This document shows positions 53,042-62,267 of a stretch of 64,000 nt of DNA, in pieces. The translations under genes and the position numbers were made by a program. Origin of the DNA: Fodinisporobacter ferrooxydans (GTDB taxonomy: Bacteria; Bacillota; Bacilli; Tumebacillales; MYW30-H2); NCBI RefSeq assembly GCF_022818495.1, contig NZ_CP089291.1:4233501-4297500 (forward strand), given 5' to 3'. The notes under the pieces are model-generated. The model was not told the origin of the DNA. It did not search any database and saw only the letters and a list, made by a program, of their open reading frames with translations. Numbering within the stretch: position 1 is the stretch's first letter; every line of letters begins with the position of its first letter.

Positions 53042-54778
53042 CTAGTATTTCCGTACGCGCGGTTTAATTAAAGACGTATCCACATCTTCATACTCCAATT
53101 CCGGACCGTTCGGAGAGAAGCGTGCTTTTGTCGTCTTCAGCCAATTCTCATCATCCCGCTCCGGGAATTCCGGCTTGTAATGGGCGCCGCGAGATTCATT
53201 GCGGTTCAATGCGCCAAGTGTAATGACGCGGGCGAGCTCCAACATGTTCTTCAACTGGCGTGTAAATGGCGCCATCTGATTTTCCCAGCGGGATGTATCC
53301 GACATGCCGATGCGATTCCAACGCTCCATCAGCTCTTGGATCTTGTCATCCGTCTGCTGCAATTGCTTGTTGTACCGGACAACCGTCACGTTGTCTGTCA
53401 TCCATTTGCCGAGTTCCCGATGCAATTGATACGGATTTTCATTGCCTTCCATTTTCAAAATGGATTCATACTGTTCTTCCCGTTTTTTGCGCTCCGCCTC
53501 AAATACTGTTGAAGATACGTCGCTGGAAGACTTTTTCAATCCACTCACATAATTGAGCGCAAACGGTCCTGTAATCATACCGCCATAGATCGCAGACAGC
53601 AACGAGTTTGCCCCTAAGCGATTGGCGCCATGGTATTGGTATTCACACTCCCCGCACGCGAACAGGCCGGGAATGTTGGTCATTTGATCGTCATTGCCAA
53701 CCCAAAGTCCACCCATCGAATAGTGAACAGCAGGGAAAATTTTCATCGGAACTTTCCGCGGATCATCACCGACAAACTTTTCATAAATTTCAAGAATCCC
53801 GCCGAGTTTCACGTTCAGAACATCGGCAGGAATATGTGAAACATCCAGATATACCTTATTTTCACCATCCAAGCCAAGCCCCTGGTTTACGCAGACATCA
53901 AAAATTTCACGGGTTGCGATGTCCCGTGGAACGAGATTTCCGTAGGCAGGGTATTTTTCTTCAAGGAAATACCATGGCTTTCCGTCTTTATACGTCCAGA
54001 CTCGTCCACCTTCACCACGCGCCGACTCGGACATCAACCGCAACTTGTCATCACCCGGGATCGCTGTCGGATGGATTTGGATAAATTCACCGTTGGCATA
54101 ATATACGCCTTGCTGATAAACAGCTGAAGCGGCTGTTCCGGTATTGATGATGGAATTCGTACTGCGTCCGAAAATCAATCCAGGACCGCCGGTTGCAAGA
54201 ATGACCGCATCTGCAACAAAGCTATGAATTTCCATGGTGCGCAACTCCTGTGAAACAACACCGCGGCAAATCCCTTCATCGTCTACAATAACACCTAAAA
54301 ACTCCCAACCTTCATGCTTCTGAACGAGACCGGCGGCTTCATGCCGGCGAACCTGCTCATCCAATGCATATAGCAATTGCTGGCCCGTAGTAGCACCGGC
54401 AAAGGCTGTACGGTGGTGTTTGGTACCGCCAAAACGGCGGAAGTCGAGCAATCCTTCGGGGGTACGGTTAAACATGACGCCCATGCGGTCCATTAAGTGG
54501 ATGACGCCGGGAGCCGCTTCGCACATTTTGAGTACCGGAGTCTGGTTTGCCAAAAAGTCTCCACCGTAAACCGTATCATCAAAGTGAATCCAGGGAGAGT
54601 CCCCTTCCCCTTTTGTATTGACAGCGCCATTGATGCCGCCTTGTGCGCAGGCGGAGTGTGAACGCTTCACTGGTACGAGCGAAAACAAATCCACCGGGAT
54701 TCCGTGTTCCGCTATTTTAATGGTGGCCATAAGCCCTGCGAGGCCTCCGCCAACTACGATGATCCGTTGTTTACTCAC
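53042..54778 (-). CDS. sdhA: Succinate dehydrogenase flavoprotein subunit
   Basis: FAD-containing catalytic subunit, 578 aa. FAD-binding VVGGGLAGLMATIKIAE at the N-terminus. The covalent-FAD histidine is in KRSHSACAQGGINGAVN. The active-site segment is GANRLGANSLLSAIYGG. Oxidises succinate to fumarate at the membrane. Between sdhC and sdhB. Confidence 0.95.
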   Translation of the reverse strand: MSKQRIIVVGGGLAGLMATIKIAEHGIPVDLFSLVPVKRSHSACAQGGINGAVNTKGEGDSPWIHFDDTVYGGDFLANQTPVLKMCEAAPGVIHLMDRMGVMFNRTPEGLLDFRRFGGTKHHRTAFAGATTGQQLLYALDEQVRRHEAAGLVQKHEGWEFLGVIVDDEGICRGVVSQELRTMEIHSFVADAVILATGGPGLIFGRSTNSIINTGTAASAVYQQGVYYANGEFIQIHPTAIPGDDKLRLMSESARGEGGRVWTYKDGKPWYFLEEKYPAYGNLVPRDIATREIFDVCVNQGLGLDGENKVYLDVSHIPADVLNVKLGGILEIYEKFVGDDPRKVPMKIFPAVHYSMGGLWVGNDDQMTNIPGLFACGECEYQYHGANRLGANSLLSAIYGGMITGPFALNYVSGLKKSSSDVSSTVFEAERKKREEQYESILKMEGNENPYQLHRELGKWMTDNVTVVRYNKQLQQTDDKIQELMERWNRIGMSDTSRWENQMAPFTRQLKNMLELARVITLGALNRNESRGAHYKPEFPERDDENWLKTTKARFSPNGPELEYEDVDTSLIKPRVRKY

Positions 54779-54791
54779 GACGATTCCCTCC

Positions 54792-55403
54792 TTACGCCTG
54801 GTGCGTGAACGCTACCAAAGCGGCTACTCCGACATATGACATGATAAGGAAGAACACCATCATCACGTACGCCGAGATTTTTTGTGCACGAGGTCCAACT
54901 GTCAAACCCCAGTGAACAAAGAACGACCATAATCCATTTGTAAAATGAAACGTAGCGGCAACAATGCCAATGATCATGAACCAGAATGCAAATGGGCTCG
55001 TTACGATATTTGCTACCATGTCAAAGCTTGGCGCATTGCCGCTAAAACGGGTCGTCCACAAATGATATACGATAAAAATAAACGTAATAACGCCTGTAAT
55101 CCTTTGTAAAACGAACATCCAGTTTCTGAACCAACCGAATTTCCCCGCATTGTATCCTGCCGTATAAGCGATATACAAACCGTATACACCGTGATACAAG
55201 ACAGGCAGAAAAATGAACAGAAATTCAATGGCCCCCAAATAAGGAAGATGCTGAAGCGTGCCTACCGCATCGTTAAACGCCTTTGGTCCTTTCGTAGCCA
55301 TCGAGTTGGTAAAAAAGTGTTCGATTAAAAAAAGTCCTACAGGTACTACCCCCGCCAATGAATGAATCCGGCGAGCTACAAAATCCCTTTTTTCACTTGC
55401 CAA
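54792..55403 (-). CDS. sdhC: Succinate dehydrogenase cytochrome b558 subunit
   Basis: Membrane anchor with five hydrophobic helices and heme-ligand histidines (RRIHSLAGVVPVGLFLIEHF, LPVLYHGVYGLYIAY, IFIVYHLWTTRF, FHFTNGLWSFFVHWGL). The start is TTG 55403, eight bases after GGGGGG, matching the B. subtilis N-terminus (..REFYFRRLHSL). The upstream open frame has no site. Length is 203 aa. Confidence 0.9.
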   Translation of the reverse strand: MASEKRDFVARRIHSLAGVVPVGLFLIEHFFTNSMATKGPKAFNDAVGTLQHLPYLGAIEFLFIFLPVLYHGVYGLYIAYTAGYNAGKFGWFRNWMFVLQRITGVITFIFIVYHLWTTRFSGNAPSFDMVANIVTSPFAFWFMIIGIVAATFHFTNGLWSFFVHWGLTVGPRAQKISAYVMMVFFLIMSYVGVAALVAFTHQA

Positions 55404-55643
55404 TGTGTGTGCCCCCCTTCTGACGATCCCCCGTCTTTCACGCGCAACCGTCAAAATTTTTTGCAAAAAAATGGCGCGTGCTGACACTCTTGCAGTAATC
55501 ACGCGTTACTAATGTGACATCGCTCAAACCGGAGCTCTTTTCCTGACCATTCGCATTTCGTATGTGTGGATCTTTCAGGCATGTACTGAAATCCACCAGT
55601 GTCAACACAACCGTATGTACATAAATGACTGAGAGAACCATAG
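55404..55643. other. sdh leader region
   Basis: Transcribed 5' leader of ~240 nt between the Rex-like operator and the sdhC start. No gene or clear riboswitch fold is seen. Confidence 0.5.
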
Positions 55644-55661
55644 TTGTGAACAATGTCACAT
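55644..55661 (-). promoter_or_regulatory. Rex-like operator of sdhCAB
   Basis: ATGTGAC-ATTG-TTCACAA on the minus strand matches the Rex consensus TTGTGAA-N4-TTCACAA at 12 of 14 fixed positions, with a perfect right half. It lies ~15 bp downstream of the -10, where a repressor would block transcription when NADH is high. Confidence 0.5.
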
Positions 55662-55675
55662 AATTGTCACCTAAA

Positions 55676-55704
55676 ATTGTACTTTCGAAGTATATAAGTG
55701 TCAA
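55676..55704 (-). promoter_or_regulatory. Sigma-A promoter of sdhCAB
   Basis: Minus strand perfect TTGACA (55704-55699), 17-bp spacer, TACAAT (55681-55676). Confidence 0.8.
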
Positions 55705-55824
55705 GAAAAGCAATCGGATGTTAATTGCGTCTCATTCCTTAAAATCAGCTTTCCCTGTTTGAAACTTGTTTACAACAATATTCACAAAAAACATTCGCAA
55801 GTTAGAAATTAAATAGCCAATTTT

Positions 55825-57069
55825 CTAAACAACTGCCGCTTCCTCGTGTTGTTGCACCGCATCTAACGCAAATGCAGTATGCAGGATTTGCATGGCTTGT
55901 TTCGCCAAGCCGCTCTCAATCACACAGGATACTTTAATTTCCGAAGTGCTTACCATTTTTATTTGAATATTATGGTCAATCAACGCTTGGAACATGTCTG
56001 CAGCAACGCCAGGATTGCTGATCATCCCCGCACCGACAATGGATACTTTGGCGAGATCTTCCTCAAACACATACGCTTGCGCCCCTATTTGGTCTTTCAA
56101 TTGTTCGAGAATCTCCATGGTACGTTTGCGGTCATCTTTTGTAATCGTAAATGAAATATCGCCCACATCGTTTTGTACAATACTTTGTACAATAATATCT
56201 ACGTTAATACTCTCCTTTGCCAAGGATTGAAATACGATTTTTAAATTTTCCACCCGATTCGGCACACCGACCAATCCTACTTTTGCAACATTCGTATCAT
56301 ATGCAATCCCGCGCACTACGAGCCCTTTTTCCATTTGTGCAACCTCCTTGACATACGTTCCTTCCACTTGTGAAAATGAAGACCGAACCATTAATGGCAC
56401 ATGATATTGTTTTGCGTATTCCACCGCCCGCGGATGCAGTACAGCTGCTCCAAGATGCGCCAATTCCAGCATCTCGTCATAGGAGATTTCCTGAATCTTT
56501 CTGGCAAATGGTACAATCCGCGGATCTGTGGAATAAACTCCATCTACATCCGTGTAAATTTCGCAAACATCCGCTTGAACCGCTGCAGCCAAGGCAACCG
56601 CCGTCGTATCGGATCCGCCCCTACCTAATGTAGTGATCTCGCGATCGATTGTCCATCCTTGAAAACCTGCAACAATCGCTACAGAGCCAGATGCAACAGT
56701 ATCAATCAAACGCCTTGGGTCTATATCCATAATCCGTGCTTTGCTGTGAACAGGCTCTGTCACAATGCCTGCTTGCCAACCGGTAAAGGAATAAGCGGAT
56801 ATACCTTTCTGCTGCAAAGCCATTGCCAGCAGGGCGATTGAAATTTGCTCCCCTGTCGTCAACAGCATATCCATTTCCCGTGCCTGCGGTTCCGGTGTAA
56901 TTTGCCTTGCCAAATCGATTAACTCATCTGTCGTGTGCCCCATTGCCGATACGACGACAATCACTTGGTTGCCTGCAGCAACTGTCTGAGCAACCCGATT
57001 TGCTACATTTTGTATGCGCTCAACCGACCCGACGGATGTACCGCCGAATTTTTGAACCATTCGTGCCAT
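55825..57069 (-). CDS. lysC: Aspartate kinase (lysine-regulated, ACT-domain)
   Basis: First step of the aspartate family pathway. Kinase domain motifs: VQKFGGTSVGSVERI, VVVSAMGHTTDELIDL, TTLGRGGSDTTAVALAAA and EIYTDVDGVYSTDPR. Two ACT domains occupy ~260-414 (IVQNDVGDISFTI, KVSIVGAGMISNPGV). ATG 57069 is preceded by GGAGG 9 bases upstream. Length is 414 aa. A lysine riboswitch controls it. Confidence 0.93.
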   Translation of the reverse strand: MARMVQKFGGTSVGSVERIQNVANRVAQTVAAGNQVIVVVSAMGHTTDELIDLARQITPEPQAREMDMLLTTGEQISIALLAMALQQKGISAYSFTGWQAGIVTEPVHSKARIMDIDPRRLIDTVASGSVAIVAGFQGWTIDREITTLGRGGSDTTAVALAAAVQADVCEIYTDVDGVYSTDPRIVPFARKIQEISYDEMLELAHLGAAVLHPRAVEYAKQYHVPLMVRSSFSQVEGTYVKEVAQMEKGLVVRGIAYDTNVAKVGLVGVPNRVENLKIVFQSLAKESINVDIIVQSIVQNDVGDISFTITKDDRKRTMEILEQLKDQIGAQAYVFEEDLAKVSIVGAGMISNPGVAADMFQALIDHNIQIKMVSTSEIKVSCVIESGLAKQAMQILHTAFALDAVQQHEEAAVV

Positions 57070-57099
57070 TGTATTTGTCCTCCGTTCTTCTGAAAACAA

Positions 57100-57141
57100 T
57101 AAAAAAACGGCCAAAGAAGAATAGACGATTCTCCTATGCCG
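57100..57141 (-). terminator. Riboswitch-controlled terminator before lysC
   Basis: CGGC..AGGAGAAT and ATTCTTCT..GCCG form a long stem, followed by TTTTTTT in the minus transcript. It is the expression platform of the lysine riboswitch. Confidence 0.8.
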
Positions 57142-57169
57142 CAATCGCGCCGATCGTCCCTCCCCCGTG

Positions 57170-57354
57170 TGAGATAGTACTCCATCACTTGCTGGGAACA
57201 AGTGATGACAGTCCTGCAGATCTTTTCTGCAGACCCAGCATGTATGCAGGCGACTCCATACACACTTCGGCGGTGACCCCTTTCGTACAAACACTCCACT
57301 TCGCCAATGGAATCTTGTGTTCCGACTACTATTGACCGACCGCGCCTCTACCTC
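57170..57354 (-). ncRNA. Lysine riboswitch (L box)
   Basis: P1 forms from TGAGGTAG and CTATCTCA at the two ends. Conserved L-box elements are in order: GAGGTAGAGGCGCGGTC, AGTAGTCGGAA, GGGGTCACCGCCGAAGTG, CTGGGTCTGCAG and ACTGTCATCACTTGTT. It precedes the terminator and aspartate kinase, so high lysine should end transcription early. Confidence 0.92.
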
Positions 57355-57391
57355 ACTCCATTCGAGTGAGGTCCCTTATTCAATTGATGAT

Positions 57392-57400
57392 TATTATATC
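57392..57400 (-). promoter_or_regulatory. Extended -10 promoter of the lysC riboswitch RNA
   Basis: Minus strand TGATATAAT, a perfect -10 with TG extension, ~40 bp upstream of the aptamer. No good -35. Confidence 0.55.
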
Positions 57401-57454
57401 ACAGCATGCTTGCGTCGGCTATACGCGAAAGCAAAAAACGGTTTACATGACGGT

Positions 57455-58207
57455 TTACATGTTTGGATACGAGTAATTGGCGAATCGTCTGGCAAAGTCC
57501 ACAAAACGGAATTTATCGGGCCGATGCCGAGATTCCGTATATTGAAACAGAGTGATATCTTCCAAGTAAACATGATTTTTTACAACCACTACATTCGGAA
57601 AACCTTCAAGATCCAAATACGTGCGGTCCATTTCCGTCGGTTCTTCAACCAAAATTTCTTTCTTTGCAAAGCCGATGGAAAGTTGCAACTCATTTTCTAT
57701 GTATTCATAAATCGAATCCTCACAAATCTCTTTCGTCAAAAATGTTATATACTGTTTATTAAAGTAATCAACGTCCAATATAATTTTTTCACCGTCGATC
57801 TCTCGTGTACGTACGACTTTCCAGATTTCTGCCGCAGTAGAAACATTTAACTCTGTTTGGATAAAGGCATCCGGTTTGATCAAGGATAGTTCCTGCAGAA
57901 TCGTTCGTGACGTACCGCCCATTGCTTTAGCAATTTGTTTGAAACTTACCAACTCTGTTATAGGAAAATTGTACTTTCTTCGAATATCAAGAACTACCGA
58001 TCCCTTCCCCTGAATTTTTTGTATATAACCATTCTGATACAACATCTGCAGCGCTTCGCGAATGGTTCCTCTGGCAACCTCATATTGTTGCATAAATTCA
58101 TGCTCGGTCGGTAATTTTGTATTTGGTTGATACGTTCCGTTTTGAATTTTTTCTACCAGTTCTTCATAAATCATGAAACTTTTTGTATGATTGCTTTTGC
58201 TCTTCAT
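57455..58207 (-). CDS. treR: Trehalose operon repressor, GntR family
   Basis: N-terminal winged HTH (LPTEHEFMQQYEVARGTIRE, GYIQKIQGKGSVVLD) and a C-terminal UTRA effector domain (IWKVVRTREIDGEKIILD). Length is 250 aa, as TreR of B. subtilis, which senses trehalose-6-phosphate. ATG 58207 has GGTGG upstream. Last gene of treP-treC-treR, so it probably represses its own operon. Confidence 0.9.
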   Translation of the reverse strand: MKSKSNHTKSFMIYEELVEKIQNGTYQPNTKLPTEHEFMQQYEVARGTIREALQMLYQNGYIQKIQGKGSVVLDIRRKYNFPITELVSFKQIAKAMGGTSRTILQELSLIKPDAFIQTELNVSTAAEIWKVVRTREIDGEKIILDVDYFNKQYITFLTKEICEDSIYEYIENELQLSIGFAKKEILVEEPTEMDRTYLDLEGFPNVVVVKNHVYLEDITLFQYTESRHRPDKFRFVDFARRFANYSYPNM

Positions 58208-58248
58208 ATTACACCACCCGATATTTGAAAGAAAAAAGATGTTTGAAA

Positions 58249-58277
58249 GAAAAAAGTTAGAAACAAAAGTTTCTAAC
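58249..58277 (-). terminator. Hairpin at the treC stop, partial terminator before treR
   Basis: GTTAGAAAC and GTTTCTAAC form a perfect 9-bp stem including the treC stop codon, followed by TTTTTTC in the minus transcript. It would lower treR expression relative to treC. Confidence 0.65.
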
Positions 58278-59958
58278 TTTTTTGAATAAGAAACGCTACA
58301 GACTCGTATGGCCGCAACGGCAGATGATGACACTGATTGGCAGTATCCGCATAATTGGAAATCAATATACAAGGCGTACCATCCAATTGTATATGTTCAG
58401 GAAGGGAAAACGTTGTTTCCGTTGCAAAGAAATTATTTACAACCAAAACAATATCGCCTTGATACTTTCGCAAATACGCAAAAATATAAGGGTCGTCTTC
58501 CAAAATCCATTCAAACGTTCCGCATGAAATCACATCATACTTTTTTCGCAACTGGATCAACTTCTTATAATGATAAAATACGGAATCCGAATCGGCAAGT
58601 GCTCGTTCTACATTTATGCGTTTGTAATTGGAAGACACAGAAATCCACGGAGTCCCGCCCGTAAATCCCGCATGCATTTGATCCGACCACTGCATCGGAG
58701 TGCGCGAGTTGTCACGGGATTTTTGCTTGAGGGCCGCCATGATTTCCGTTTCCGCTCTTCCTTGCTTTCCTAAAAGATGATACGCATTGATCGATTCAAC
58801 ATCCCGGTATTCCCCGATGGTTTCAAAGCAGGGATTTGTCATCCCGATTTCCTCGCCCTGATAAATATACGGTGTACCCTGCAAGAAATGCAGAGCTGTT
58901 GCAAGCATTTTGGCGGATTGCTTGTGATGCTCACGATCGTTGCCAAAACGGGATACGACCCGCGGTTGATCGTGGTTGCTCCAGAAGAGCGCATTCCAAC
59001 CGCCGCCTTGTTGCATTCCCGCTTGCCATTTGCTTAAAATTTGCTTTAATTTTAGAAAGTCAAAGGGAGCAGCCACCCACTTTTCACCATTGGGATAATC
59101 CACTTTCAAGTGGTGAAAGCTAAATGTCATATCAAGTTCGTTTTCAGCAGGATTCGTATATTTTATGCAATTGTCAATCGATGTGGAAGACATTTCGCCA
59201 ACGGTCATCAGGTTTGCTTTCTTTGCAAAAACGCGACGATGCATTTCCTTCAAAAATTCATGCACTCTTGGACCGTCCGTATAGTATTTTCGCCCGTCCG
59301 CTGTCGGCGTTTCCAGCGTGTCATTGGGGAATTGCTGATTCTTGGAAATCAAATTGATGACATCCAACCGGAATCCATCGACTCCTTTATCGATCCAAAA
59401 TTGCATCATGCGATATACTTGTTCTCGCAATTCAGGGTTTTCCCAATTTAAGTCCGCTTGTGTCACATCGAACAAATGTAAATAGTATTGACCGGTTGTC
59501 GCATCATATTGCCATGCGCTTCCCCCGAATTTTGACTGCCAATTATTCGGCGGTTCGTTGTTCTTGCCATCTTTCCAAATATAAAAGTTGCGGTACGGGC
59601 TATCTTTTGCAGATTTGGCTGCCTGAAACCATGGATGTTCCGTAGACGTATGATTTACGACAATGTCCATGATGATTTTGATTCCGCGCATATGTGCCTG
59701 TTCCAACAGTCGGTCAAATGTTTCCATGGTTCCATATTCAGGATTGATGGAAACATAATCGCGAATATCATATCCGTTGTCATGCTGCGGGGATTCATAA
59801 ATAGGAGTCAGCCAAACGACATCGATTCCAAGTCCTTGCAAATAGTCCAGTTTTTCAATGATACCTTGTATATCTCCGACTCCGTTTCCGGTTGTATCGT
59901 AAAAACTTTTTGGATATATCTGATACACAACCGCTTTTTTCCACCATGGTTGAGACAA
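58273..59958 (-). CDS. treC: Alpha,alpha-phosphotrehalase (trehalose-6-phosphate hydrolase)
   Basis: GH13 enzyme, 561 aa, cleaving trehalose-6-phosphate to glucose and glucose-6-phosphate. Motifs: WWKKAVVYQIYPKSFYDTTG, MDIVVNHTSTEHPWF, GFRLDVINLIS (nucleophile Asp), TVGEMSS (acid Glu) and FWSNHDQPR. The start is TTG 59958 with AAAGGTG 8 bases upstream. GTG 59967 would overlap that site. treA in B. subtilis nomenclature. Confidence 0.92.
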   Translation of the reverse strand: MSQPWWKKAVVYQIYPKSFYDTTGNGVGDIQGIIEKLDYLQGLGIDVVWLTPIYESPQHDNGYDIRDYVSINPEYGTMETFDRLLEQAHMRGIKIIMDIVVNHTSTEHPWFQAAKSAKDSPYRNFYIWKDGKNNEPPNNWQSKFGGSAWQYDATTGQYYLHLFDVTQADLNWENPELREQVYRMMQFWIDKGVDGFRLDVINLISKNQQFPNDTLETPTADGRKYYTDGPRVHEFLKEMHRRVFAKKANLMTVGEMSSTSIDNCIKYTNPAENELDMTFSFHHLKVDYPNGEKWVAAPFDFLKLKQILSKWQAGMQQGGGWNALFWSNHDQPRVVSRFGNDREHHKQSAKMLATALHFLQGTPYIYQGEEIGMTNPCFETIGEYRDVESINAYHLLGKQGRAETEIMAALKQKSRDNSRTPMQWSDQMHAGFTGGTPWISVSSNYKRINVERALADSDSVFYHYKKLIQLRKKYDVISCGTFEWILEDDPYIFAYLRKYQGDIVLVVNNFFATETTFSLPEHIQLDGTPCILISNYADTANQCHHLPLRPYESVAFLIQKS

Positions 59959-60068
59959 GGGGAACACACCTTTCTTTCATGAATCGAGCCAGCTTTCGCC
60001 GGCTGCTTTTCCATCCATTTGCTTCACAACTGCTCATCACAAACGCAACAAGAACGGTTCCGTGTTTT

Positions 60069-62015
60069 TTATAAATCAACTTTTTTCGCTTTTGCAGTTG
60101 CAAGTGTCAAGACAAATGGAACCACAAGCGCAATCGCCATGCCGATAAAGAACGGTCCCCACTGATTTGGAAAAATAGACAAGAATCCCGGGATTCCCCC
60201 CACACCGATGGATGTTGCGCGAACATGGTACAACGTAATGAAAAATCCGGCGATCGCGGAACCGATCATCGCGGAATAAAACGGGAAACGAAAACGAATG
60301 TTAACGCCAAACATCGCCGGTTCGGTAATGCCCAAATACGCGGAAATCGCAGACGTCAATGCCATCCCGCGCAGTTTTTCGTCGTGTTTGTTCGCAAACA
60401 TCATCGCAAGGGCTGCAGAACCTTGGGAAATGTTTGAAAGCGCCAAAATCGGCCACAAGAATGTGCTGCCGGTGCTTGCAATCAACTGCAGATCCACCGC
60501 GAGGAATGTGTGATGCATGCCCGTTATCACGAGAACGGAATAGAGCGCGCCATATACAAGGCCGCCAAGCCAGGCAAAATGATTGAAGACAAACATAAAC
60601 ACATCTGTAACGCCGCGGCCGATGGCGAAAGTAACCGGGCCGATAATAATAAATGACAAAAATCCGGTAATCAACAATGTAATGGGAGCGACAAGCAATA
60701 ATTTAAATCCGTCGGGTACCCGGTTTGCAATCCATCGTTCAATTTTTGCCAAAACGTAAGAGGAAACAAGAACCGGCAGCACTTGTCCTTGGTAGCCGAT
60801 TTTTTGAATTTGCAGACCAAAGAGATTCCAATGTGGAACCGCATGCTTGGCGACAGCTGCAGCATATCCCCACGCATTCAAAAGTTCCGGGTGTATCAGC
60901 ATAAGCCCCAGAACGATCCCCAAAAGTTCACTTCCGCCAAATCGTTTGACAGCCGACCATCCAATCAGGCCCGGCAAAAACGTGAACGACGTATTGGCGA
61001 TCAAGTTGATGATGTCCGCAAAATCTTTCCATGCCGGATGAACATCGATAAATGCAAGATCCGGATGACGATAAAAAATACCGGGGCCACTCAGTATGTT
61101 GTTAATCCCCATGAGCAGACCTGCTGTGATAATAGCGGGCAGAAGGGGAATAAAAATATCTCCCAATGTTTTGATGAAACGTTGAATGGGATTGAGTTTC
61201 TCTGCCGCAAGAGATTTCATTTCCTCTTTGGAAACTTGTCCTGCGCCTGTAATCTCAATGAATTCCGCATATGCTTTTTCGACAACTCCAGGGCCGATGA
61301 CGATCTGGAATTGCCCGTTTGCCGAAAATGTACCTTTCACAAGATCAATTGCCTCTAATTTGGTTTGATCGATTTTTCTTTCATCTTTGAGAGCCAAGCG
61401 CAGTCTCGTTACACAGTGTGTTGCTGCATTTACATTCTCTTTGCCGCCGATCGCTTCAACGATTTGTTCGACGGAGGATTTCTTCAGTTCCTGTGCAGAA
61501 TTGAGATTCGCTTTGATTTGTATGTTCAAAATTTCAGTTTTCCCTTGTTCCGCCTGTATATTAATGTTTTTTGCAAGACTTTCCACCACTTGACCATTCG
61601 TAATGACAATCGGGGTAATGATACTTGCAGCTTTTTCCTGAATGTATTCTAGATCAAATGTCAATAAAAGATCTCCAACTTTTACTAGATCCCCCTCTTT
61701 CACATGACTCGTAAAGCCTTCGCCATTTAATGCTACGGTCTCAAGTCCCACATGGATCAGGATCTCCAAGCCGGATTCGGATAAAATGCCGACTGCATGT
61801 TTTGTAGGAAAGACATGCAGGATCTTGCCGTTTACAGGAGAGACTACTTCTCCTTTGGATGGTTCAATGGCCATGCCTTCACCCATGATTTTGGACGCAA
61901 ACGTGGGATCAGGAACCTGTTCGATATCAAATACTCTTCCACTGAGCGGCGCATATAAAATTTCGCCATTCTTGCATACTTTGTTTTCATTGCGTTCCAA
62001 CACTGCACTCTCCAA
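60069..62015 (-). CDS. treP: PTS trehalose transporter, EIIA-EIIB-EIIC order
   Basis: Membrane PTS permease, 648 aa. Residues ~20-150 are a Glc-type EIIA (phosphorylatable His in ILIHVGLETVALNGEGF). Residues ~180-255 are EIIB with the phospho-cysteine in NAATHCVTRLRLAL. The rest is EIIC with about ten helices. B. subtilis TreP lacks EIIA, and fused EIIA is usually C-terminal, so this order is unusual. The start is TTG 62015 after AGGAGG. First gene of the tre operon. Confidence 0.88.
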   Translation of the reverse strand: MESAVLERNENKVCKNGEILYAPLSGRVFDIEQVPDPTFASKIMGEGMAIEPSKGEVVSPVNGKILHVFPTKHAVGILSESGLEILIHVGLETVALNGEGFTSHVKEGDLVKVGDLLLTFDLEYIQEKAASIITPIVITNGQVVESLAKNINIQAEQGKTEILNIQIKANLNSAQELKKSSVEQIVEAIGGKENVNAATHCVTRLRLALKDERKIDQTKLEAIDLVKGTFSANGQFQIVIGPGVVEKAYAEFIEITGAGQVSKEEMKSLAAEKLNPIQRFIKTLGDIFIPLLPAIITAGLLMGINNILSGPGIFYRHPDLAFIDVHPAWKDFADIINLIANTSFTFLPGLIGWSAVKRFGGSELLGIVLGLMLIHPELLNAWGYAAAVAKHAVPHWNLFGLQIQKIGYQGQVLPVLVSSYVLAKIERWIANRVPDGFKLLLVAPITLLITGFLSFIIIGPVTFAIGRGVTDVFMFVFNHFAWLGGLVYGALYSVLVITGMHHTFLAVDLQLIASTGSTFLWPILALSNISQGSAALAMMFANKHDEKLRGMALTSAISAYLGITEPAMFGVNIRFRFPFYSAMIGSAIAGFFITLYHVRATSIGVGGIPGFLSIFPNQWGPFFIGMAIALVVPFVLTLATAKAKKVDL

Positions 62016-62053
62016 CCATAACTCCTCCTTAAATCGCTTTCACATGTCGAATT

Positions 62054-62065
62054 TTGTCTATACAA
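62054..62065. promoter_or_regulatory. TreR operator, promoter-distal
   Basis: TTGTCTATACAA, a 12-bp near-palindrome. It is the exact reverse complement of a second copy 20 bp away and fits the TTGTATATACAA-type TreR operator of Bacillus. It lies downstream of the -10, near the start of transcription. Confidence 0.75.
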
Positions 62066-62076
62066 ATTTATAATTA

Positions 62077-62105
62077 AATCTATCTTGTATAGACAACTTT
62101 GTCAA
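62077..62105 (-). promoter_or_regulatory. Promoter of the tre operon with overlapping TreR operator
   Basis: Minus strand TTGACA (62105-62100), 17-bp spacer, TAGATT (62082-62077). The spacer contains the second operator TTGTATAGACAA (62085-62096), so bound TreR would cover the promoter. Confidence 0.72.
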
Positions 62106-62199
62106 TTTTAAATTTTTACAGGAAATAAATTGATGTTTATTGTCTGCCAATTTATACGACTGCATTCCATAGTGTTTTTGAAACGATCCAAATACGCGC

Positions 62200-62242
62200 A
62201 AAAAAAAACGCCGCCATCCGATTGCAATTGGCCGACGTTTTT
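62200..62242 (-). terminator. Intrinsic terminator after the chemotaxis gene
   Basis: CGTCG-GCC and GG-CGGCG arms (one wobble, one bulge) are followed by T9 in the minus transcript, with A7 before. May also act on the opposite strand. Confidence 0.75.
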
Positions 62243-62267
62243 TTCAAAGAATGCTTTCCAAATACCA

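Noticed and set aside
58224-58256. Two copies of TTTGAAAGAAAAAAG between treC and treR as an operator
   Set aside because: Low-complexity A-rich direct repeat in a short intergenic gap, with no symmetry. Slippage is the simpler explanation.
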